Notes: a model not told the origin generated them from the letters alone. Positions 15,301 to 20,017 are shown, counted from the stretch's first letter. The stretch: DNA of 36,046 bases from Bacteroidales bacterium (GCA_021740905.1 JAIOYV010000071.1:1-36046); one strand, 5' to 3'. Translations and numbers: made by a program.

Positions 15301-16304
15301 GTACCTGTCCAACTCCAAGTAATGGTATAGTTGCTGCCACCGGTTAGTGTTTCACCTCCATTGGGTGTTTGTACGGTGATTGCATTTGAAGCCATTGCAC
15401 TAATTTCGAAAGTACTATCGCTTTGATCTGCTATGGTAGGATTGCCGGCTTCGTTTATTTTAATTAGAGCTGATGTCGTTGCTGAACTTGGCACAGTCCA
15501 CTCATAGATTCCATCATTAAACACATTGTCGTCGATATAGCCCCAGGTCGAGCCACTATCGGTAGACAAGTATAGTTCTAAATTTCCAACTGTCCCTGTT
15601 GTTGTCCAGGTGATGTAATGAGATGAGCCGGGACTAAGAACTTCTCCTCCGTTTGGTGAAGTAAGCGTGACTGAATTTGTAACCGCATTTATTGAAAACA
15701 CATTGTTACTGTAATCTACCACCGAAGTATTTCCAAACTGATTGATCTTGATGACTGCCGAGCTAGTGGTGATATTCGGGACAGTCCATTCAAACAGGCC
15801 ATCGTTAAAGGCATGATCATCGATGTAGTTATAATTATTTCCCCAATCGATAGAATACCAAATCTCCACATAATCGAAGCTTCCGGTCGAACTCCAGGTG
15901 ATGTTGTAAGTGTTTCCTCCGGTAAGGCTTTCACCGCCATTGGGAGTTAGTATTGTGAGGGTATTGGCCACGGCACCAATGGTAAAATAGGCATCGCTCT
16001 GATCGACATAAATCGACTGTGCTTTTACCAAACAGGTCGTAGAGTTTACATTGGGCACCGTCCAGTTGTATGTACCTGTTACCGGGAGATTGTCGTTGAT
16101 AAATTCCCAGGTAGAGCCACCATCGGTTGAATAATAGAGATCGACCAAAAAAGAAGATCCATAACTGACCCACTGAATGGTGTAGGTTGACCCGGCAGTG
16201 AGCACCTCTCCCCCATTGGGAGTAATTACATCAACCGATTGCCCGAGGAGTCCCGAAAAACTTAGAAAAATTAGTAAAATCGTGGTAAGTAAATTTCTTT
16301 TCAT
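309..16304 (-). CDS. Giant T9SS-secreted multi-Ig-module protein, 5331 aa
   Basis: This is a single uninterrupted 16-kb reading frame. Residues 1 to about 21 are a signal peptide (MKRNLL followed by a hydrophobic run). Residues 25-3570 hold 37 modules of about 95 residues, each opening with a PNGGE..(T/S)..ITW motif and closing with D.SD..F.I; they resemble the Kre9/KNH-type Ig-like family common in Bacteroidota secreted proteins. A LamG/concanavalin-like domain lies at about 3590-3815, then 7 more modules to about 4470. A region rich in TxDGGxTW motifs at about 4475-4815 resembles a BNR/Ycf48-type beta-propeller. A paired GWSFFSTY...GYQIKM module lies at about 4955-5110. The last ~85 residues (NQNVPNPF...GSYYYRL...KKMVLIR) are a T9SS type A sorting domain. 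The protein should be exported by Sec, then by T9SS, and be surface-attached or released. A role in adhesion or as a structural stalk is inference. ATG start at 16304, with no clear Shine-Dalgarno. Confidence 0.95.
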   Translation of the reverse strand: MKRNLLTTILLIFLSFSGLLGQSVDVITPNGGEVLTAGSTYTIQWVSYGSSFLVDLYYSTDGGSTWEFINDNLPVTGTYNWTVPNVNSTTCLVKAQSIYVDQSDAYFTIGAVANTLTILTPNGGESLTGGNTYNITWSSTGSFDYVEIWYSIDWGNNYNYIDDHAFNDGLFEWTVPNITTSSAVIKINQFGNTSVVDYSNNVFSINAVTNSVTLTSPNGGEVLSPGSSHYITWTTTGTVGNLELYLSTDSGSTWGYIDDNVFNDGIYEWTVPSSATTSALIKINEAGNPTIADQSDSTFEISAMASNAITVQTPNGGETLTGGSNYTITWSWTGTFIYAEIYYSTNGGTSWSYVDDFTANDGIYLWNVANIATTNGLIKVQEAGNSSVFDVSDAPFTISAITNSITITSPNGGEVLTSGTTHNIIWTSIGVGSYVEIWFSEDGGSNWDYINDFADNTGQYTWTVSYLTTTIGLIKINEVGNSSVFDISDSTFTIQAAQPSSITIIQPNGGESWTAGNTHNITWSSTGMISFVEIWYSTNNGNNWYYIDDYAQNSGQFAWTVPAPISTTNALIKINEVYNTSVVDVSDATFTISPPVNSITVSSPNGGETWTSGTTELITWTSTGSISNVVLYYSVNNGSSWLIINDYYQNTGQYVWTVPSYTTSNALIKIHAVGSSLTVDVSDSVFSIAASVPNSITVIYPNGGELLTGGSSVDVEWSTTGTIDYVEVWYSTDWGNNWNYIDDHAFNDGLVSWNVPNVSTTTALIKINEFGNTSVVDYSDYEFSITQVANSVTVISPNGGEVWTAGTTQIITWSTTGTFTYGAVEIWYSTNNGSSWDYIDDYATNNGQYAWTVPNVPTTSALIKINEVYNSSVVDVSDSTFEIAAVVSNPVTVTAPNGGETLTGGSTYDITWTSDGSITLLDIYYSTDGGTNWTFISDFETNDGIYSWMVPNISTSSAKIMITEMSNTSVFDVSDAVFTINAVANSVTVISPNGGEVWTAGTTQIITWSTTGTFTYGAVEIWYSTNNGSSWDYIDDYATNNGQYAWTVPNIPSISALIKINEVYNSSVVDVSDSTFEIGAASTNSITVITPNGGESLTGLSNYNITWTSSGTIPYVEIWYSTNGGSTWNYIDDHADNDGSFTWTVANYNTSNALIKINEFGNTSVNDISDAVFSISFVPPSLTITSPNGGEVWTQGSTQNITWSSIGSFNAVELWFSSNNGVSWSYIDNFAANTGQYTWTVPNTPTTTALVKINGYNTSVIDVSNAVFEISAPVSNTITVISPNGGETWTAGTMQDITWSTTGSIDFVEIWYSIDGGQIWNYIDDYSTNDGLYEWTVPTVSTLNALVKINEVYNTSVVDVSDSTFEISTIVSNPVTVVTPNGGETLTGGSTYEITWTSDQSITWLDLYYSTDGGQTWLFIADHEANDSSYMWTVPNVSTTNALIKITEFSNGNIYDESDAAFTINAVANSITVLSPNGGETWVVGSTHDITWSTTGSISYVEIWYSTNAGTSWTYIDDYSYNDGLYEWTIPNNITTSALVKINEVFNTSVDDVSDNNFEIAASSPFTVITPNGGEVLTGGSSYTITWSTSGYSGNYVGILYSTDGGTTWATVDDFKFNNGFKEWTVANVSTTNALIKVHEVFNQANGDVSDAPFTINAVPNSITVTSPNGGEVFAGNSTHFITWTTSGLINFVEIWYSTDGGNIWDYIDDYSLNDGEYEWNVPNVSTTNALIKINEVYNTSVVDVSDSTFTINEVIPIQVTTPNGGETLIGGSTYNITWISDGSFNYVDLYYSTDGGSNWNIIADHELNDSSYTWNVPNVSTTNALIAISEFNSSSTYDFSDAPFTITMVANSLTVITPNGGETWTAGSTQIITWSSTGTISNVEIWYSTDGGQVWSYIDDYAQNNGQYAWTVPNVTTVNALIKINEVYNTSVVDLSDAAFEINQIVSNPVTVTAPNGGEVLTGGSTYEITWTSDQSISYLDLYYSTDGGTTWNFIADHENNDSTYMWTVPNISTTNALIKITEFSNGNIFDVSDAAFTINGVPNTITVISPNGGEVWTAGSTQNITWSTTGTVSYVVIYYSTNNGTNWNLIDDYSYNDGLYEWTIPNLTTTNALIKIHDVASSQVVDISNGVFEIASLNTITVTTPNGGEILTAGSSYFITWTNTGVIDYVEIWFSSDAGITWSYIDDHAFNAGIFEWTVPNTITTNALIKINEFGNTSVVDVSDALFEIGAAVNSLTLTHPNGGQYLTISATYYVTWASTGNINNVDLTYSVDSGTTWSSIASNVPNNGQYQWQIPNTPSQTALVKVAETANPAVADASDSTFTITTTFYSSLLVLTPNGGETLTGGSTYEITWGSVGLTSFIHLLYSTDGGINWTTIDTYQGNNGGYYWTVPMINSQDVLVRVENQLDPTIGDNSDNVFTITSPVVNSITITSPNGGEVWAPSSVHDITWTSTGSISSVIIWYSLNGGGNWVTIANYAPNTGVYSWNLPPVTSTNVLVKVHDSVNPVWGDVSDNEFTIGSAPGSITVLTPNGGEVWPAGSTQNITWASTGSINHVEIWYSIDYGVNWAYINDFTLNDGLYEWTIPPDYTTNALVKINDESNSSVVDVSDSAFEIGAPLTSITLITPNGGEVLAGGTNYDITWSSTGAMTHVDIFYSLDGGTNWSFVANDTDNDGTYTWLVANLPTTNAFIAIVDSYNPNVSDASDSAFTISAIAQTITVTSPNGGEVWSISSTQNITWSTTGQVSYVKIWYSTDNGSNWTNIAPYNPNTGSYAWTVPNAPSTNALIKIEDVNNASIVDVSDTTFEIGNPLPNSITVVTPNGGEILTGASFYDITWASTGVIDYVEIWYSIDGGTNWTYIDDYSANDGYYYWNVVNVNTSNALIKINDVLNSSLADVSDSAFTINAGVNSITIISPNGGEVWTTGTTQNITWSSTGTIGLLEIYYSNDSVTWDLLDNFVYNSGSYAWTIPSWAVSSSGLIKIIDSYNVVDVSDSTFEIVLPPPGSITVITPNGGEVLSPGSNYNITWSSTGPISLVHIFYSINGGSNWIPIANDTDNDGTYTWQVPTTLTTNALMGIMNSNNSNEYDISDNAFEIGAATNTITILYPNGGEVLTSGDASYISWSSTGNVGNVMLHYSVDNGVSWILINDYVQNSGSYQYVLPSANSTQCLVRVQEAMTGMGDVSDSTFTIEPPAPASITIIYPNGGEVITSGDWSYVSWTSTGTVGNVMIHYSIDNGSNWILLNDNVQNSGGFQYQVPPVSSTQCLIKVQELGGSTVMDVSDSTFIIEPPSPASITINYPNGGEVITAGDWSYISWTSTGTVGNVMIHYSIDNGSNWILLNDNVQNSGGFQYQVPVVSSAQCLIKVQELGGSTVMDVSDSTFTIEQPAPASITINYPNGGEVITANDWSYISWTSTGISGNVMIHYSVDNGANWIMLNDNVQNSGGFQYIVPNVSSAQCLIKVQGLGGSTVFDVSDSVFTISPPVANSLTLLTPNGGEILTEGNTYFITWSSTGTIGLIDLYYSTDNGINWIFIDDNLQNTGQYAWTVPGVASSQCLVKIVSGALADQSDAVFIIQQPVVPGNNVLLAQYYFNEGSANDDVGSINGQRHDLELVTDRFGCPNHAFKFGPSDGYITLGDTLDEVFAAPDSSFAFSVWIKKNGSGSWGTIIAKNAGNYCSSNQREFSLSLENTGTIKFAFASTLIYQALVNMRTVGTISDLNWHHIAVNYDGSIYSSGLDRVEIYIDNQLQTLTAGNIYGSLGNIQNGPAQLAIGGEADDAGNPCGSLYFNGALDDIRMYAGNLSSSDVSGLYNETLTCPANTLTITSPNSSMSLNEGAIHNIAWNSTGQVANVDLYYSTDGGDYFTLISNNVSNTGTYAWTVPSVASTNCLIRIEETGSPTVLDESDAAFTIVQNTLMVDVPNGGQSWDGLSTHYIWWIKTGNIPSVDLYYTLDNGTNWTLIADNLTGTYYNWTVPNVGSTDCKIKVEQTGNTSVWDESDNTFTINYIAPELTLTSHNAGQTFIIGTTSYISWQSAGQVGDINIYFSSDSAATWSLVSGSESNDGSYAWSIPNIMSSNCLIKIEDATDPAVADSSDMVFSIEEAHSITITYPNGGELIETNSNDSIIWTWTGLFESVDIYYSANGGSSWYIIEELVANTGFFSWSPTFASANFLIKVVESANSSIYDISDQAFEVGPTAPIELLYPNGGEVFTGAFLDTIIWDANGNVDFNDIKFSSDGGATWVWAGDAPAELEAIQWAIPNINSTTCLLAYGSDTTDTYFTIVGNTDSITVLSPNGGEVYQGGDTLIVTWDNTGSSPSALVDFYYKLGYGFSLRATVPNTGSLEYVLPNVTTTTAEVRLQLHGTTIYDDSDAPFTVNEIEITVLYPNGGEVFTGNDSIQITWSQTGTFDGVELSYTPDAGSHYVLIEENVSGLSYWWTVPNISTTNCRIKVNRVGVTKDESNAVFTINNVPLPPWDSIATINVDDLQYHQWLSQNIGFYSGDQWPGGVFSNPFNTIKKTLDGGQTWTQTNPIPSSYQGLPLAIYGAWFFDVNNGIVIGHPMQWNSHQFDTWVTSDGGMTWTLRSDTIFADFSTYSDFGMVDFEMLNVNVGFANARTYNITLQTVQDVMFLTTDGGLTWNVRPTPELCFGYGGEFVNDSVGFVVGSNYVHKTTNGGLSWTNNYQVQGGGVGKDLDFVNESTGYVMTRLPNGSWFNIIRTTDQGLTWDVRNVPPISYLDVGDMFFLTENTGLISSTANPGVSGIWRTMNGGLTWETDSLVATVPVQKSDRASDIVMVTEAINYALLSGMIIKAGAITPIPQINTTWTYTNTGNSHTIYTPYTSSITIDGSPISLGDFVGVFYDSLGTPACAGFMEWTSQIQSVRVYGDDTLTTQPDGFAVGEAFQWKIWRASDGMVFDATATYIQPPAMPNTGYFEPDGMSGLLSLGAFSMEYQYINLPMGWSFFSTYMDPFEPNIDSLCTPFVSEVIIAKDGNGNTYWPQWGINTIGEVLIGEGYQIKMNSAQTMTVEGLGVVPENTPVTIVQGWSFLGYLRKAPAPINVMLSPVVSEVNLVKNGNGQIYWPQWGINAIGNMMPGEGYQIKMNSQQILTYPANSIMYSKVEMMQPQNRYFKKAINTGNNMSLGLLTHEMNYGTEIGVFNQSGLPVGCAVVDGNFTAITLWGDDETTLEIDGLVEGEEFTVRTYSNLSGLENNLTGLDWIEGNGRYEKNKISVGALVSGLPAGQAGFRLNQNVPNPFTFETEFSYYLPESTRIEFSIFNVIGEKVAILKDEVDQAGQHSIFFDAHDLPVGSYYYRLKSEKYAETKKMVLIR
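568..588. repeat. Palindromic repeat inside the coding sequence (LPAGQAG)
   Basis: Perfect 8-bp arms, cctgcctg (568-575) and caggcagg (581-588), surround a 5-nt spacer. On the minus strand the element is read in frame as part of SGLPAGQAGF, just before the T9SS sorting domain. The C-terminus of the 1479-aa paralogue lacks this insertion at the same place. It looks like an interspersed palindrome that landed in frame in a linker. Confidence 0.8.
655..690. repeat. Palindrome aaacctgtcagg/cctgacaggttt inside the giant gene
   Basis: Perfect 12-bp arms (655-666 and 679-690) lie inside coding sequence and are read as NLSGLENNLTGL. The same palindrome occurs at the homologous point of the 1479-aa protein gene (30017-30052). 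Confidence 0.8.
2885..4845 (-). repeat. Second block of 7 divergent Ig-like modules in the giant gene
   Basis: These seven modules follow the LamG domain. They are more divergent than the first block: two openings have lost the exact motif (PNSSM and HNAGQ). They keep the W strand, the YYSxDxGxxW strand and the D.SD..F.I ending. They lead into the beta-propeller-like region. Confidence 0.8.
5560..16260 (-). repeat. 37 tandem Ig-like modules within the giant gene
   Basis: I counted 37 PNGGE/PNGGQ-type module openings before the LamG domain. From about module 8 to module 32 the modules mostly alternate between an 'LTGGSTY' type and a 'WTAGTTQ' type, which implies a two-module unit of about 190 residues. 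Conserved within each module are the opening PNGGE, an ITW strand, a (V/L)EIWYSTxxG..W strand, Y.W.VPN, ALIKI and VSD..F.I. Divergence varies greatly between copies. Confidence 0.9.
6234..6647 (-). repeat. Two adjacent modules sharing a 123-bp exact repeat
   Basis: Bases 6234-6356 and 6525-6647 are identical by direct comparison, with a period of 291 bp (97 codons). This is the signature of a recent tandem duplication of one Ig-like module. The next modules on either side are similar but not identical. Read-assembly collapse or expansion is a risk here. Confidence 0.9.
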
Positions 16305-16403
16305 AGTACAAGTTATTTAGTTACAATTTTATATCCCAATAAGTACTGAGTCTGTTCAGCGAAAGGTTGCCATCCAAAATGATGGTTGTATTTTAAGAGC
16401 AAT

Positions 16404-16492
16404 AGATAACCTTGTTATCCTATTTCAGGGGAGTTGTATTTGACATAAAAAAATTTGAAATCCAATAAAGCTAAACACAAAACAACACCCCT
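16404..16492 (-). promoter_or_regulatory. Structured 5' leader of the giant gene
   Basis: Two inverted repeats fall between the predicted promoter and the start codon. One has 11-bp arms with one mismatch (427-437 and 482-492 of the 16000s). The other is a small perfect hairpin, GATAAC-ctt-GTTATC (16405-16410 and 16414-16419). No riboswitch class is recognised. The leader could be regulatory or only an mRNA-stabilising structure. Confidence 0.35.
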
Positions 16493-16497
16493 GATAG

Positions 16498-16527
16498 CAA
16501 AGATACAATTTTTCAGTATTTGTGCAA
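16498..16527 (-). promoter_or_regulatory. Predicted Bacteroidota-type promoter of the giant gene
   Basis: On the minus strand a TTG (16525-16527) is followed by 19 nt and then TATCTTTG (16498-16505). This matches the Bacteroidota primary sigma consensus (TTG near -33, TAnnTTTG near -7). It predicts a leader of roughly 185 nt before the ATG at 16304. Confidence 0.65.
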
Positions 16528-16668
16528 GAATTTAGCGAGCATAAACCCAAACATTGTGGCTATTGGTACCAACATCAATATAATTCTCCTGTTAAATTGC
16601 GGCGAATATGCTACCTTTGAAATATGATAGATAAAAAACTTGAGGAATAAATCCTATTCTGAAACTAC

Positions 16669-16799
16669 TATACTTCGCCCGGGATAAATTTCCACTCATC
16701 AATAGCCCCGTCCTTTAGGTCGGGGTATACTGATAAACAAGTTGATATGGGCTTTAGCCTAATATGGTAAATGCGGAAATTTATCCCGTTTACGGTATA
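16669..16799. mobile_element. Short TIR-bounded element 1 (131 bp, MITE-like)
   Basis: The left end reads TATAC-N6-CGGGATAAATTTCC (16669-16693). The right end is its inverted counterpart (16775-16799), with a 14-bp perfect core. Element 2 has the same termini and spacing. If the outer TA on each side is a target duplication, the pattern fits a TA-targeting MITE, but this is inferred. Inside is a REP-like hairpin (ccccg...cgggg, about 16706-16725) and a gggctttagcc module also found in the array at 35341-35807. No coding capacity. Confidence 0.7.
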
Positions 16800-16824
16800 T
16801 ATTGAGGAAGATGAGGCTATCAAA

Positions 16825-17784
16825 TCAATGTGCAGTAAAGGGTAATTTATCCAAATCCACATTCCCGCCCGATAAAATAATTCCTGTTTTTTTATGCTGA
16901 AATAGATGTGGGTTTTCCATAATAGCTGCCAAAGGTACAGCCGACGACGGCTCTACAATTATTTTCATCCGCTCATAAATCATGCGCATGGCCTTTACAA
17001 TAGTTTCCTCCTCCACCCTTAAAATATCATCCACATGTTTTAGGATGATTTCAAGAGTAAGGTCGCCAAGCGAAGTAAGCAGGCCATCGGCAATGGTTTT
17101 GGGGTTTGTGCTGGGGATAAGTTGGCCCGACTTAAACGAACGATAAGCATCGTCGGCACCGGATGGTTCGGCAGCAATTACTTTTATATTGGGGTTGATC
17201 GATTTACTCGATATGGCTGTCCCGCTCAACAATCCGCCACCTCCCACTGGAGCCATCACAATTTGCAGGTCTGGATAGTCTTCCAACAATTCTTTGGCGG
17301 CGGTGGCCTGTCCGCAAATAATACGGTCGAAATTATAGGGGTGGATAAAATTGGCACCTGTCTGTTCAATCACTTTCTCCATGGTCGATTCGCGGGCTTC
17401 GAGAGTAGGCTCGCAATAAGTGATTTCTGCCCCATAACCGGCCACTGCTTTTTTCTTGATGTCCGGCGAATTGTCGGGCATCACAATGTACGATTTGATG
17501 CCCCTCATCCTGGCAGCCAATGCAAGGGCAGCCGCATGGTTGCCCGACGAATGGGTCCCGACACCTTTCATAGCCTCCTCATCCGACAAAGAAAAAACAG
17601 CATTGCAGGCTCCGCGAAATTTAAACGCCCCTACTTTCTGAAAGTTTTCGCATTTGAATAACAGCTCGCAGCCCAATATGCTATCGATCGAGGAAGAAGA
17701 CAATACCGGGGTGCGATGGATGTATTTCGAGATACGCCGATGTGCTTCCTGCACCTGCGAAAAAACGGGGATAGGACCGGACAT
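16825..17784 (-). CDS. Serine racemase / threonine-serine dehydratase-like PLP enzyme, 319 aa
   Basis: This is a fold type II PLP enzyme of the serine/threonine dehydratase family. Visible motifs are the PLP Schiff-base lysine K55 (GAFKFRGA), SSGNH at 79-83 (S80 corresponds to the catalytic serine of serine racemase), the phosphate-binding glycine loop GGGG at 181-184, and SGGN at 305-308. E206, A210 and D212 line up with the divalent-metal site of eukaryotic serine racemase. The length is usual for the catalytic domain alone, with no ACT regulatory domain, which argues against biosynthetic IlvA. It probably dehydrates or racemises L-serine, or deaminates threonine; sequence alone does not separate these. 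Its ATG is 1 nt after the stop of the MCE gene, so the two are likely translationally coupled. Confidence 0.9.
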   Translation of the reverse strand: MSGPIPVFSQVQEAHRRISKYIHRTPVLSSSSIDSILGCELLFKCENFQKVGAFKFRGACNAVFSLSDEEAMKGVGTHSSGNHAAALALAARMRGIKSYIVMPDNSPDIKKKAVAGYGAEITYCEPTLEARESTMEKVIEQTGANFIHPYNFDRIICGQATAAKELLEDYPDLQIVMAPVGGGGLLSGTAISSKSINPNIKVIAAEPSGADDAYRSFKSGQLIPSTNPKTIADGLLTSLGDLTLEIILKHVDDILRVEEETIVKAMRMIYERMKIIVEPSSAVPLAAIMENPHLFQHKKTGIILSGGNVDLDKLPFTAH

Positions 17785-17785
17785 C

Positions 17786-18766
17786 TTATTCTATGTTCTT
17801 TTGGGGTTTGTCGGCCTTTTTGCCGAACAGCGAATAATGGACATAGCGTTTGGGGTTTGTGCGCAAATCTTTCATCAACAATTCAAGTTCTTTGCTTGCT
17901 TTTTCTAAGTTCGCGTACAACTTTGGATCGTTCAGCAATAGGCCCAGCGAGCCTTCCCCATTGTTTATTTTGTTGGTGATTTCGTGTACATTCTTCAAGG
18001 CCAGGTCAGCCTCGTGCACAGCAGCGGCCAGGTCGAGATGCGAAAGGGAATCGGAAAAAACAGCCAGATTGTCGAAAATGGTGTTCAGCTCTCCGGTATT
18101 GTCGGCCAGGGTAGTGGAAATGGAATCGACATTTTGAAGGATACTTGCGATGCTCCCCTTTTCTTCGTGTATGATACCCGATAGCTCTTTGGCCACCATT
18201 TCGAGCGAAGAAATGGTGAGGTTGATATTTTTAAAAATCTGGGCTATTTGAGATTGTGTTTTTGGGGTAAATACCGCCTGTACTCCTCCCAACAGGGAAT
18301 CGAAACTTAGCATCAGTGCCTCTGCTTTTTGTCGCAGCGGAAATATTTGTGCATTTACTTCTTCGCGTAAATCGTTTTCGAAAGCGGGCAACAAGGTATC
18401 GCCAAAATTGTGGAAGGCCGTTGTGTCATACAATATCAACTGAACTTCTTTGGTGCCCATCAAGTCAGCACTTACAATTCGGGCAACCGACTTCAGGGGT
18501 ATCCTGAGGTTTTCGCTCAACACAATGCCCACGTGTATTTTAAACGTGGAGGTATTGAGCTTTACTTCGTCAACCTGGCCAATCTGAAAGCCGTTCAGCA
18601 TGACCCGGGTCGAATTTTCAAGCCCGCCCACTTTGGTGTACACTACATTGTATCTTTTTTCTTCCTTAAAAAGGCTTAGGCCCTTTAAGAAGTTTAGGCC
18701 CCACACCAGCACGAATAGGCTTACCAGTACGATTGCCCCTATTTTAACATTTCTGAATTTGCTCAA
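17786..18766 (-). CDS. MCE (MlaD-like) family protein, 326 aa
   Basis: Residues 9-29 form one N-terminal membrane anchor (VKIGAIVLVSLFVLVWGLNF). The MCE/MlaD domain follows at about 37-115, then a long helical region with amphipathic heptad character to about 290. Family members bind lipids between the inner and outer membranes, and MlaD-type proteins pair with an ABC permease/ATPase that is not in this window. The start is TTG: the upstream frame is closed by a stop and there is no other initiator before the membrane segment. It is the first gene of a two-gene operon with the PLP enzyme. In many Bacteroidota this gene sits beside the amidase; here the two are 2.6 kb apart. Confidence 0.88.
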   Translation of the reverse strand: MSKFRNVKIGAIVLVSLFVLVWGLNFLKGLSLFKEEKRYNVVYTKVGGLENSTRVMLNGFQIGQVDEVKLNTSTFKIHVGIVLSENLRIPLKSVARIVSADLMGTKEVQLILYDTTAFHNFGDTLLPAFENDLREEVNAQIFPLRQKAEALMLSFDSLLGGVQAVFTPKTQSQIAQIFKNINLTISSLEMVAKELSGIIHEEKGSIASILQNVDSISTTLADNTGELNTIFDNLAVFSDSLSHLDLAAAVHEADLALKNVHEITNKINNGEGSLGLLLNDPKLYANLEKASKELELLMKDLRTNPKRYVHYSLFGKKADKPQKNIE

Positions 18767-18799
18767 AACGTTCTAATATTTTTGGTTTTAAATCGAATG

Positions 18800-18829
18800 T
18801 AAAGATAAAAAGGAAAGCAACGAAAGCAA
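18800..18829 (-). promoter_or_regulatory. Predicted promoter of the MCE/PLP-enzyme operon
   Basis: On the minus strand TTG (18827-18829) is followed by 19 nt and TATCTTTA (18800-18807), one base from the TAnnTTTG consensus. It lies about 35 nt upstream of the MCE start codon. Together with the gap to the amidase gene, it suggests independent transcription. Confidence 0.5.
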
Positions 18830-18839
18830 AAGAAAAATG

Positions 18840-18923
18840 TGTAAGAGTTGAAAGTTCTGAGTTAAAGAGTTCTATGTTGAAGAGTTGAGGAGTTGAAGGG
18901 CTCGGAATTTGAAGTTATGAGAA
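18840..18923. repeat. Degenerate GAGTTGAA-type low-complexity tract
   Basis: Irregular repeats of gagttgaa/gagttaaa/gagttgag run through this stretch with no open frame. Such tracts occur between genes in many Bacteroidota. No function is apparent. Confidence 0.5.
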
Positions 18924-19059
18924 TATTAGCCGAAAGGTAGGTTTGGAGTAAAATTGGGATTTGAAATTGGGCTTTTGCTGAAAACAAAAAACTTGTTCTG
19001 AGCTGGTCGAAGTAACAGCCTTGCCCCGGTATTTCGGCTGGAGGAAATTATACCCTAAT

Positions 19060-19085
19060 AGCCTGTCTGCGGACTATGGCAGGCT
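19060..19085. repeat. Short interspersed palindrome
   Basis: Six-base arms agcctg (19060-19065) and caggct (19080-19085) enclose a 14-nt centre. It resembles the REP-like palindromes elsewhere in the window. The stretch 18924-19161 holds nothing else that I can identify. Confidence 0.4.
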
Positions 19086-19161
19086 GGTTCTCTTAATCTG
19101 GGGGCTTTGATTGACTGGAACGACGTATGATTTCGTAAAAGATTGCGGACTTCAAACCTAT

Positions 19162-19505
19162 TATACTGAAACCGGGATAAATTTCTGCAATAGGACAAAA
19201 TTCAATCGGTTAATAAAAAGGTGGTAATAATCAAAAACATCTGAAAGTTTTAGGTGCATGAAAATTCTTGCTACTTTTCTACCATACTGTCGCCTCTCCG
19301 AGGCTATGTGGTCTTTATCTTTATTGTTTCTACCATGCTGTCGCCTCTTCGAGGCTTATCGAATATTTAATAATTGAGTAGAGTTCCGTCAGGAACGGCA
19401 CTATGGTAGCAATTAAAAAGGAGCAAGTTTACCAAGCCTCGTTGAGGCGACAGTATGGTTTGATAGATTTGATAAAATGCGGAAATTTATCCCGTTTGAA
19501 GTATA
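19162..19505. mobile_element. TIR-bounded element 2 (344 bp, non-autonomous)
   Basis: The left end is TATAC-N6-CGGGATAAATTTCTGC (19162-19188). The right end is its inverted counterpart (19479-19505). The spacing between the TATAC and CGGG blocks is exactly 6 nt at all four ends of elements 1 and 2. The interior carries no gene; it is filled by several copies of a palindromic unit. It adjoins the A+T-rich accessory gene cluster. Confidence 0.7.
19280..19459. repeat. REP-like units inside element 2
   Basis: Two direct copies (19280-19305 and 19331-19356) read taccat(a/g)ctgtcgcctc followed by a nncgaggct hairpin arm. A third copy is inverted (19435-19459). A related hairpin, gttcc-gtca-ggaac (19383-19396), is followed by a cactatggtag tail. 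The shared tail plus hairpin suggests one interspersed repeat family. Confidence 0.8.
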
Positions 19506-19627
19506 AGTTACCGCCCAATTGATACGGGTGATAACACTTGATAAGGTCTGAAACCCTTTTGAATCATAAACATTGCTGTAGCACTTACTTTTTCGGTTTT
19601 TAAAAAATCCAATTCAGTCAGCCAAAT

Positions 19628-20017
19628 TTATTTCAAATTTTTCATTATTTCATTTTTCCTAAACCTTACCATTCGAATAATCAGGTCTTTTGGCAATGGT
19701 TTGTCAAATGGAAACTTAACAGTACCTTTTCCTAGCTCAAAATTTTTTAGCTCATCTGTAAAATTGTCTATGGTTGCTTCAAAAGGGTAAAAGCTTACAT
19801 ATTTTGCATAAGCGACTATCATTATTTGTTGTTCGGGTTTTAATCTCGGAACAAGCATAAAAGAAGGTACTTTATAGTTTGGAATCTCCACCGTTTCTGG
19901 GACAGCTTCTTTGATGATACTTCTCAATTCCAGTAAAATTATTTGTGCTTCATTCGATTGACTGGCGATATAGTCGTCCACAGTCTTGAAGATTGGCATT
20001 GATCCTTTTTTTGCCAT
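19628..20017 (-). CDS. DUF1801 (YdhG-like, frataxin-fold) protein, ~129 aa
   Basis: The C-terminal signature GKGTVKFPFDKPLP...RMVRFR is typical of the DUF1801/YdhG family, small frataxin-like-fold proteins sometimes called iron chaperones without strong functional proof. I chose the ATG at 20017 (MAKKGSMPIF); a TTG start at 20035 would add six residues (MKILNK). The gene stands alone downstream of the hydrolase gene on the same strand and is A+T-rich like it. Iron binding is not demonstrable from sequence. Confidence 0.8.
   Translation of the reverse strand: MAKKGSMPIFKTVDDYIASQSNEAQIILLELRSIIKEAVPETVEIPNYKVPSFMLVPRLKPEQQIMIVAYAKYVSFYPFEATIDNFTDELKNFELGKGTVKFPFDKPLPKDLIIRMVRFRKNEIMKNLK

Noticed and set aside
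616-15940. Many 60-130-codon open frames on both strands across the giant gene
   Set aside because: They are shadows of the 95-codon modules, recur with the same periodicity, and have no starts or domains of their own.
17122-17661. 179-codon open frame antisense to the PLP enzyme
   Set aside because: It lies opposite conserved PLP-enzyme motifs and has no recognisable domain.
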